NCBI GenBank assembly: GCA_026770585.1
Contig: MU646784.1
Coordinates: 336,927 to 349,286 of the forward strand
Source: Baffinella frigidus
Lineage: Eukaryota > Cryptophyceae > Cryptomonadales > Baffinellaceae
Direction of reading: 5' to 3'
Length of the DNA: 12,360 nucleotides
Shown here: positions 5,992 to 11,403 of the stretch, in pieces
How positions within the stretch are numbered: the first letter of the stretch is position 1
Layout of the letters: the number at the start of each line of letters is the position of its first letter
The notes under the pieces: model-generated
Databases searched by the model: none
The model's input: the letters and a program-made list of their open reading frames with translations, nothing else
Told to the model about the DNA's origin: nothing
Position numbers and translations under genes: made by a program

Positions 5992-6027
5992 AGGTCACGA
6001 TCACCTGATCGACGGTGATCGTGACCT
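5992..6027. other. Perfect 14-bp-stem hairpin
   Basis: AGGTCACGATCACC (5992-6005) and GGTGATCGTGACCT (6014-6027) are exact reverse complements around an 8-base loop, TGATCGAC, which itself overlaps GATC. It lies between repeat H copies 1 and 2. It is not followed by a T run, so terminator use is not suggested. Confidence 0.8.
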
Positions 6028-6040
6028 TTGCCAGCCTGAG

Positions 6041-6086
6041 ACTGTTCTGTGTCCTTCCAGAAGCTTCGACTGTTCAGGACGAGATC
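6041..6086 (-). repeat. 46-bp repeat H, copy 2 (inverted)
   Basis: Reverse complement of copy 1 with about four differences. The heat-shock-element string is intact at 6054-6068. Copies 1 and 2 could pair as a hairpin enclosing the 5992-6027 hairpin. Confidence 0.75.
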
Positions 6087-6133
6087 AGCGGACCTGTCAG
6101 CCGACCACCAGCGGGTGTATTCTGAGACACGCG

Positions 6134-6169
6134 GATCTCGTCCCGAACAATCGAAGCTTCTGGAAGGAT
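6134..6169 (+). repeat. 46-bp repeat H, copy 3 (truncated)
   Basis: GATCTCGTCCCGAACAATCG followed by AAGCTTCTGGAAGGA matches copy 1 for the first 35 or so bases, then diverges. The heat-shock-element string is intact at 6152-6166. Confidence 0.75.
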
Positions 6170-6221
6170 TTCTGCTGACAGAACATGGCGGAAACAAACC
6201 GACAAGAAATCTGGCCCCCGA

Positions 6222-6366
6222 GCTACATGTAGTAAAATGCTACTGAATATTTCCTCTTGCTGTCAGCAAGGGGAATTCCGCTATTCAAACAAATCCGACC
6301 CTCATGCTACGTGTAGTAAACCGGCCAAACCTCAGTCTATCAATCGGAATGTCTGTCAGCAAGGGA
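6222..6366 (+). repeat. Two imperfect direct repeats of about 50-60 bp
   Basis: GCTACATGTAGTAAA (6222-6236) and TGTCAGCAAGGGG (from 6261) recur as GCTACGTGTAGTAAA (6306-6320) and TGTCAGCAAGGGA (from 6354). Start-to-start spacing is 84 and 93 bp, so the middle differs in length. CTACATGTAG is itself a 10-bp palindrome. Confidence 0.6.
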
Positions 6367-6436
6367 AAGTTTTGACACCGATCCTAACTCCTGACCTCTT
6401 CAAAACGCCCAGCTGAAATCCAACTCAAACAATTTC

Positions 6437-6530
6437 TACATGTACGAAGCTTCGTGTGCATGTACACATGTACCGGTACGTTTCCCGATGACCTGAATAA
6501 TGTCTTCGTGAAACGTACGAAGCTTCGCAG
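6437..6530. repeat. Cluster of small palindromes, two with GAAGCTTC
   Basis: ACGAAGCTTCGT (6444-6455) is a perfect palindrome. TACGAAGCTTCG recurs at 6516-6527. Between them are ATGTACACATGTACCGGTAC and GTGAAACGTAC. Both GAAGCTTC units are two-unit heat-shock-like half sites. No gene start follows closely. Confidence 0.5.
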
Positions 6531-6581
6531 CCCGAAATTTGAGGGGGGTGAAGCGTCCGTTTTACACAGGACCATGTTTAA

Positions 6582-6676
6582 GCCCCACTCGAACAGTTGC
6601 TAATCCTATGGCAAAGTTGCAGGTCTCGTCCAGATAAGAGCTGTTCCCATAGGAACCTCAACTGTTCGAGTGGGGC
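6582..6676. mobile_element. 95-bp miniature hairpin element
   Basis: GCCCCACTCGAACAGTTG (6582-6599) and CAACTGTTCGAGTGGGGC (6659-6676) are exact 18-bp inverted ends. Inside, TCCTATGG and CCATAGGA pair again. The flanks A/C give no clear target duplication. It has no coding capacity and is not related in sequence to families A or B. Confidence 0.7.
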
Positions 6677-7160
6677 CACAAACAGTATTTAGCTCGCAGT
6701 GAGTTCGCTTATTGACACTTATTGACTTTATTCGAAAGAGAAATGCACGGCGCAGAATTGAGGCGAGCTTAGACTAAGAATCACGCGTTGACACTTATTG
6801 ATACAGAGAGTCCTTTAGGTCCTTTAGGTTTTAATTTGATGAGTTAAATGGGTACCGAGGCGGGCCCGTCCAGAGGCAAAATTATTTCTTTCTGGTAAAA
6901 AGTCAATTATTCTGAGGCAAAAATGTCAACTTTTGGTTCGCCTCAACCCCCCCCGAAATTTCGCGAAATCGACCGAACTTGTCGAAAAACTTCGGAAAAA
7001 GGCCCCAAATCTGAATCAAATTGAGGTCACGAAGATACGAATTTAAAAGGACATAGACTGAATTTAAAAGGACGTAGCCCGGAACGTGTCCGGGTGCGGT
7101 AGAATAGAAAGACAAAGCAGCTTCTAAACCGACGTCACCATCTCCATAAGGGTCTATCCT
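6677..7160. other. No secure gene; partial family K copy at 6811-6830
   Basis: Contains TTGACACTTATTGA near 6713 and again near 6789, and a truncated family K start, TCCTTTAGGTCCTTTAGG, at 6811-6828. AATTTAAAAGGACATAG and AATTTAAAAGGACGTAG are near-identical tandem strings at about 7040-7077. A 160-codon minus-strand frame (6903-7385) crosses it but is antisense to the better-supported frame at 7230. Confidence 0.4.
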
Positions 7161-7229
7161 CTTGCCGACGTATTCAAAAACGCCCACCAGCGAGCGACAG
7201 GCAGAAGCACGCGCAAGAGCAAGAGCAAC

Positions 7230-7592
7230 ATGCCCTGGCGCGACCTCATCTTCACCGGCGATGGCGTCATTCTTCCACCGTGTACTCAATCCTTCGCCAC
7301 CGTTGGCATCGTGTTGCCACCTTCTATTTCTGAGGAGGAGCGGGTCTTGCTGGACTTGCTCGCCCAGCCCAAGAAGAACTTCCAAGCCAAGCCCCGGTCG
7401 ATCGCGACTGCGACACCAGAGGCAAACAACGACGCTCTCTCCACCGCCACCACGCCTTCAATAAGCCGATGCGCCAGTTCTGAAATGGATACCTCGCCTT
7501 CCCATCACATCCTCCACGACGCTGCTCCCGAGTCGCTTACCGCGCTTGCTTCCCTGCCGCCGACCGACGAGCCGGTCGACGTTTCGTCATGA
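7230..7592 (+). CDS. Hypothetical protein, 120 codons, unknown function
   Basis: ATG at 7230 to TGA at 7590. The protein begins MPWRDLIFTGDGVILPPCTQ, includes EEERVLLDLLAQPKKNF, then a Ser/Thr/Ala/Pro-rich low-complexity second half ending DEPVDVSS. No signal peptide, membrane segment or known motif is seen. Third codon positions are mostly C or G, which supports coding. A degraded copy of its C-terminal part lies on the opposite strand at 2882-2960 in the left arm, so the frame belongs to the duplicated unit. It may be only an exon or a gene fragment: no partner exon was found. A minus-strand frame overlaps it (6903-7385) and cannot be fully excluded. Confidence 0.4.
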   Translation: MPWRDLIFTGDGVILPPCTQSFATVGIVLPPSISEEERVLLDLLAQPKKNFQAKPRSIATATPEANNDALSTATTPSISRCASSEMDTSPSHHILHDAAPESLTALASLPPTDEPVDVSS

Positions 7593-8053
7593 ACCGCTCT
7601 CCGCACCACCTACACGCTGGAATCGGAATCGCCACGACGGCCTGAGTGATCATGATAGCCGGCCAAGACCCAGCCGTCTGTGTAGAAGAGTGTTCGTGCT
7701 AGTAAAAAGTGAAATTCCGAAAGAGACTCTCTCGTGCTCGTCTCTCTGCGTGCTTAGAGTTCTTGCCCAGGAATCTTCGCGCCACTTGAGATGTTGCCCT
7801 CTGCTTTCGCGTATCACGCTCCTTGTTCTGGCCTGAGCTTTCCGCAGTCGAGCTGGTGGTCACCCAACGATGATTTCCCCGTCCACCATTTGGATGTCCG
7901 CGTCTACATGATTTCCTCTCTCTCGAGCGCGCACGCTCACGAAAAACACTGTTTTCAATCTCGCAGACTCTCTCACTCCCACGCTCTCACTCTGTCACTC
8001 TCGCCCACTCTCTCGCAAAGACACGACCGCGACGGGGGGCGATGTCCACCGCC

Positions 8054-8247
8054 TACAGGGGTATCTGGGCTATAAGAACGCGGGTGCTCTGATGCCGGTG
8101 GGTGTCTGTTTTCTTAAATTTGTACCAGAGGGTTGACTAAACGCAAGATTTAGTCGACCCTCTGTTACTAAATTAAGAAAAAAGAGGAGCCCAAATCCGT
8201 TCTGTGTGCTTAAGCTCTGTTTTTTGTATAGCCCAGATACCCCTGTA
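8054..8247. mobile_element. Family B hairpin element, right-arm copy
   Basis: A 194-bp unit with ends TACAGGGGTATCTGGGCTA (8054-8072) and TAGCCCAGATACCCCTGTA (8229-8247), exact reverse complements. The next bases on the left, TAAGAACGC, match the inner part of family A ends. The flank CCTCGCTCGTAAG on the right resembles a family A end fragment. It contains the strong hairpin at 8113-8177. Confidence 0.75.
8113..8177. other. Strong internal hairpin of the family B element
   Basis: Arms 8113-8141 and 8149-8177 pair over about 29 bases with few mismatches; GGTTGACTAAA / TTTAGTCGACC is the inner part and CTTAAATTT / AAATTAAG the outer part. The loop is CGCAAGA. It could be an element nested in the family B element. 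ATTTAGTACCAG strings at 3790 and 9193 look like related ends. Confidence 0.75.
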
Positions 8248-8319
8248 CCTCGCTCGTAAGCTTTGACCTTTGAAAACAAACATGCTGGCCATGTTAGTCT
8301 CTATCCACACAAAAAAACC

Positions 8320-8726
8320 TGAACCCCCCCCCCTAAACCCTCATACCTAAAACCTAATCCATAAACCATGAACCATAAAACCTAACCCTAAACCCTTAAC
8401 CCTTAACCCTTAACCCCAACCTTTACACCCTAAACCCTAAGCCCTAATCCCTCAACCCTAAAGCGTGAACTCTAAACCAAACCTACACCCTAAACCCTGA
8501 ACCCTAAACCCTGGACCCTCAAAACGAAACCCTGACCCCTGACACTTCACCCCTAAACCCTAAACCCTAAACCCCTAAACCCTAAACCCCTAAACCCTAG
8601 ACCCTCAACCCTAAGACCTAAACCCTAAACCCTCAACCCTCCACCCTCAACCCTCAACCCTAGACCATGAACCCTGCCATGTTGGATATTTTGGATTCCA
8701 TATTAAAACCCTCAGCCCTAAAACCA
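8320..8726 (-). repeat. Degenerate telomere-type array, CCCTAAA on plus strand
   Basis: About 400 bp of CCCTAAA and variants (CCCTTAA blocks at about 8391-8415, CCCTCAA blocks at about 8625-8660), so the TTTAGGG strand is the minus strand and runs leftward, towards the palindrome centre. The non-telomeric interruption at about 8671-8712 (GCCATGTTGGATATTTTGG) matches the interruption at about 1521-1575 in the left array. Confidence 0.85.
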
Positions 8727-8759
8727 CTACACCGAGACAGAGCTAGGACTTCTAGCTCC

Positions 8760-8903
8760 GTCCCACTTAGATTTGGGCCCCCCATAAATTCGCCCCCCCC
8801 CAAAAAACATTTCACTGGTGAATTTTAACCCCCCTTTCCCATGAAATTCACCTGTGAAATCTCGGGGGGGTGAATTTATGGGGATCCCAAATCTAAGTGG
8901 GAC
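8760..8903. mobile_element. 144-bp miniature hairpin element (MITE-like)
   Basis: Outer ends GTCCCACTTAGATTTGGG and CCCAAATCTAAGTGGGAC are exact inverse, continuing with CCATAAATTC / GAATTTATGG. An inner pair, ATTTCACTGGTGAATTT and AAATTCACCTGTGAAAT, makes the whole unit foldable. C and G runs flank the inner pair. AGC lies near both ends (TAGCTCC, CAGCGAG), but a clean target duplication is not certain. No coding capacity. Confidence 0.75.
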
Positions 8904-9013
8904 AGCGAGGACTCGGGCCTGACGCGCTCCTGTTTGCCGTCCAATCAAACCGTGGCAAAAGTTGCTGATGGTACGAAACCGTGAACTGTTCCATTCTACC
9001 TGCGAAGTCTGTC

Positions 9014-9134
9014 TACAGGGGTACCTCGATTACAAGAAAACGCCTCCCCGTAGGACCCTACAGTAGGCCTATGCCTAGGGCCCTATGGTCCTCCTAGGGG
9101 GGTGACGTTTTCTTGTAATCGAGGTACCCCTGTA
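9014..9134. mobile_element. Family A hairpin element, complete and well preserved
   Basis: A 121-bp unit. The end TACAGGGGTACCTCGATTAC is matched by its exact reverse complement at 9115-9134. The core is GGACCCTACAGTAGGCC..TGCCTAGGGCCCTATGG. The two ends share the same departure from the family consensus (GATTAC for GCTCAT), showing that they changed together, as expected for hairpin copying or gene conversion between ends. Confidence 0.8.
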
Positions 9135-9216
9135 GGACGCGGCCCTCCGCTCGAGGCTGAAAGAGGGAGTATTTTAAATGTGGGGATGTTAGATTTAGTA
9201 CCAGTCACGGGCAGGC

Positions 9217-9258
9217 TTGGTCACGTAACCGGTGGATACCAACCGGTTACGTGACCAA
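9217..9258. other. Perfect 17-bp-stem hairpin
   Basis: TTGGTCACGTAACCGGT (9217-9233) and ACCGGTTACGTGACCAA (9242-9258) are exact reverse complements around an 8-base spacer. It is preceded by GATTTAGTACCAGTCACGGG, like the ATTTAGTACCAG strings beside other hairpins. No T run follows. Confidence 0.85.
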
Positions 9259-9728
9259 ACGCCCCTACTTGTGTAAAAATTGCTTCACCACTCTTTCCCC
9301 CCCTCACTTGTAAAGGAATCCCTGTTTGAAAGAAGTCACATACGAGTGGTGGCGTGCTCCTGTTCGCGGGTGAGCAGGTTTTGGAGGTGCAGGAATTGGT
9401 CGACTCTCTTGCGTCAGAAGCTGCCGCATCAGCCCATGTACTGTACTGACTGAGACGGTGAGGGAGGGGGGGGTAGAGGGAGGGAGAGAAAGAGGGAGGG
9501 AGAGAGAGTTATTCCTTAGGCTCTGCAGAGCAGATTCCGGCACGCTCAAACAAAGCCTCGGGTGGGGCTGCTCTTTTCTGTGGTGAATGCCGGGCGGCCG
9601 GGGAAAGGTTCCACCTACATCCTGTAGAGCAGGTTATGAGGTTTTCGCCTAGAGTAGGTTATGAGCCGCGGCTCTGCAGGGGTCGATTCACCCTGGTTTG
9701 CGAAAAGTAAACTCCGTTGTTGAAAGTC
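9259..9728. repeat. No gene seen; polypurine tract at 9450-9510
   Basis: Contains a 60-bp run of GAGGGAGG/GAGAGAAAG purines. An 81-codon minus-strand frame (9304-9549) crosses the tract and owes its Ser/Leu/Pro-rich part to it. AGAGCAGGTTATGAGG and AGAGTAGGTTATGAGC are a near-duplicate pair at about 9626-9666. Confidence 0.5.
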
Positions 9729-9805
9729 TACAGGGTTACCTCGCTCATAAAAAAACGCCATCCCCTGAGACCCTACGGTAGGCCTACGCCTAAGACCCTA
9801 CAGGG
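9729..9805. mobile_element. Family A element, left part only
   Basis: Begins TACAGGGTTACCTCGCTC at 9729 and keeps the core GACCCTACGGTAGGCC..GCCTAAGACCCTA, then diverges without a right end. A second left end starts 98 bp further on at 9827. The copy is truncated. Confidence 0.6.
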
Positions 9806-9826
9806 ATCGACCCAGTGTGCGTGGGA

Positions 9827-9900
9827 TACAGGGGTACCTCCCTCATAAGAAAGAGCCCCCCCCCCAGGACCGCCGTCCTGAAAGGGAGGGGGGGGCTGTA
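9827..9900. mobile_element. Family A element, left part only
   Basis: Begins TACAGGGGTACCTCCCTC at 9827, continues ATAAGAAAGAGC and a C run, then GGACCGCCGTCCTGAAAG and a G run. The expected right end is missing. Inner C and G runs (9857-9868, 9886-9895) could pair. Confidence 0.55.
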
Positions 9901-9954
9901 CAGTTGAGCCCCCCCTGAGAGACGTAGGAAGTAATGGACGATGCTGTTCGAATA

Positions 9955-10055
9955 CGGGGTTACTAACGAACAAGGACACGCACCGCCCCTGGGATGGTCC
10001 TATGCTCCAAGACGTAGCCCTACTGTAGGACCCTATGACGGTGGGTGTCGAGCCA
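9955..10055. repeat. Strongly diverged family A copy
   Basis: GGGGTTACTAACGAACAAGG, CACGCACCGCCCCTGGGATG and CCCTACTGTAGGACCCTA follow the family A order with many changes. CAAGGACACGCACCGCCC is nearly identical to AAGGACACGCACCGCCC at about 10776, so these two form a subfamily. GAAGTAATGGACGATGCTGT (9929) recurs as GAAGTAACGGACGATGCTGT (10059), a direct repeat bracketing this copy. Confidence 0.5.
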
Positions 10056-10138
10056 CAGGAAGTAACGGACGATGCTGTGCGAATGCCCGGGTGTCACAGG
10101 AGCCTGTAGGGTGCTGGCACATCTCGAGTAGCCCCTTG

Positions 10139-10272
10139 TACAGGGGTACCTCGCTCACAAGAAAACACCCCCCCTGTCTTCCCCCCCAGGACCCTGCAGT
10201 AGGGTTATGCCTAGGGCCCTGTGGTGGTCCTAGGGGGGGGGTGCTCTTTCTTATGAGGGAGGTACCCCTGTA
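10139..10272. mobile_element. Family A hairpin element, complete
   Basis: A 134-bp unit with ends TACAGGGGTACCTCGCTCAC and, at 10250-10272, the near reverse complement. The core is GGACCCTGCAGTAGGGTTAT followed by GCCTAGGGCCCTGTGGTGGT, with C and G runs at the shoulders. In minus-strand translation it gives YRGTSLIRK and SEVPLY, peptides that come from the repeat and recur at other copies. Confidence 0.75.
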
Positions 10273-10756
10273 GTGACACAGGACGTCACCCATGACCCTC
10301 TAGATGGCTCGTCTGCCTGCCTTCGTACAAAACGTATACATGTAATCCAAATCACGAAACACCACCAAGCTCCATCCTTTCCGCCCATCACCTCCTGCGG
10401 AGTATTCGGTCTATTGACGGGTCTTCCAGTTCCAGGGGACACACACTTGCCGACAAGCGCAGCCACTGGCGCTGGCGGCAAGATTGAAGTCTCAAGAGCC
10501 CGGACCGGTTTGCCGAAAAGGCGCCACATCTTGCCTCAGCGTGAAGTCACGCACAGTCCACCGCGGTCTGCTGCTCCGCCGCTCAAACTTTACCATCTTT
10601 ACGATTTACTGAATCTCAACATGTCCGGACACCGAGTTCTCTGTGTGGAAGAAATCAGCATCCCCGCCTACTAACTGTAAAGTTTAAATGTATCGAATAC
10701 CGAAAAGATCTTAGTGTCTGGGGCCCAGAAACTATGACACCCCCCACAAGGAGGCT
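10273..10756. other. No secure gene
   Basis: A plus-strand frame of 133 codons (10273-10674) and a minus-strand frame of 92 codons (10251-10529) overlap each other. Both begin or end inside the adjacent family A element and neither has a recognisable motif. GC-rich sequence makes long chance frames common. I cannot choose between them and do not call either a gene. Confidence 0.3.
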
Positions 10757-10815
10757 GCAGGGGGTACTCGCGAATAAGGACACGCACCGCCCTAGGGTCC
10801 TACGGGATTAACCCT
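10757..10815. repeat. Diverged family A copy, left part
   Basis: GCAGGGGGTACTCGCGAATA then AGGACACGCACCGCCCTAGG and GTCCTACGGGATTAACCC. It resembles the copies at 474-500 and 9955-10055 more than the well-preserved copies. No right end is seen. Confidence 0.45.
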
Positions 10816-10950
10816 TCCTAGGAGCGTGCAGAACAGCGTGCAGCGTAGCGATCAATTCATCTCGTCGCGTCCCTCCCGCGAGAGAGATCCCATTAATGAT
10901 ACCAGCATACTCCTCCGGAACCATTGCCTCAGGGGTGTGCCAGGCATTAC

Positions 10951-11180
10951 CTCGAGGGGTTGGGTTCAGGAGACGGTAGCATGCCCGCAATGTACATGTA
11001 CTCCCCCGCGAGGAGGCTAAGGTTCAGCAGGACCCAGAGGCAGGCCACGCACAGGCCACAGGGGGGTAGCAACGTGGGGAGAAACGTCGACACGCTGTGG
11101 AGACGCAAGGCGCGAACGAGGCTCATCACCTTGATAATGTGGGCAGGGCGCGCGTTCAATTTCGATTTCGTGTTTACAGC
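10951..11180 (-). CDS. Candidate exon of a membrane protein, unknown
   Basis: On the minus strand an open stretch preceded by AATTCCAG (acceptor-like) and followed by GTAATG (donor-like) encodes KLNARPAHIIKVMSLVRALR, then a hydrophobic stretch including LLPPCGLCVACLWVLLNLSL, then AGEYMYIAGML. The hydrophobic run is long enough for a membrane helix, and third codon positions are mostly G or C. Without splicing the frame stops at a TAA only one codon after the donor-like site. A downstream frame (10808-10990) ends in DELIATLHAVLHAPRKG and could be a continuation, but no suitable acceptor was found. It lies in the same direction as, and about 220 bp beyond the stop codon of, the WD40 gene. Family not recognised. 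Confidence 0.3.
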
Positions 11181-11403
11181 CTGGAATTCCAGACCTTCTG
11201 TTGGTCTAAAGGTTCAGCCTACGTTGAATGCAGGCACCGTCTTGCTTAATTCTGGGGGTTGCTCCCTTCATGAATTCGAGGCACCTCAGACACCCGTCCG
11301 AAGGGTGTTTCCAGGCCTTGGCTCGCAGCCTCCGCGGCCACGACCGCCACGTTATTCGCCCTTTGTCGCTCGTTTTCATGAATGGAAAGTGGGGTGTTGT
11401 GTT

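Larger units (their letters stand above)
7500..8712 (-). repeat. Right arm of the large imperfect palindrome
   Basis: Inverted counterpart of about 1521-2945. From the centre outward: end of the 120-codon frame, GACCCAGCCGTCTGTGTAGA, AGTAAAAAGTGAAATTCCGA, the CT-rich tract (7900-8035), GGCGATGTCCACCGCC, a family B element, TCGTAAGCTTTGACCTTTGA, then a telomere-like array. Compared with the left arm it lacks about 269 bp inside the family B element and about 140 bp near 7600, but has about 36 extra bp at 7852-7888. The CT-rich frames here are broken by a base shift and are not genes. Confidence 0.85.

Noticed and set aside
5992-6027. Rho-independent terminator
   Set aside because: No T run follows the stem and the window shows eukaryotic gene structure.
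6903-7385. 160-codon minus-strand frame
   Set aside because: It overlaps the 7230-7592 frame, which has better codon use and a homologous remnant in the left arm. The first part of this frame is AT-rich non-coding-like sequence. Not fully excluded.
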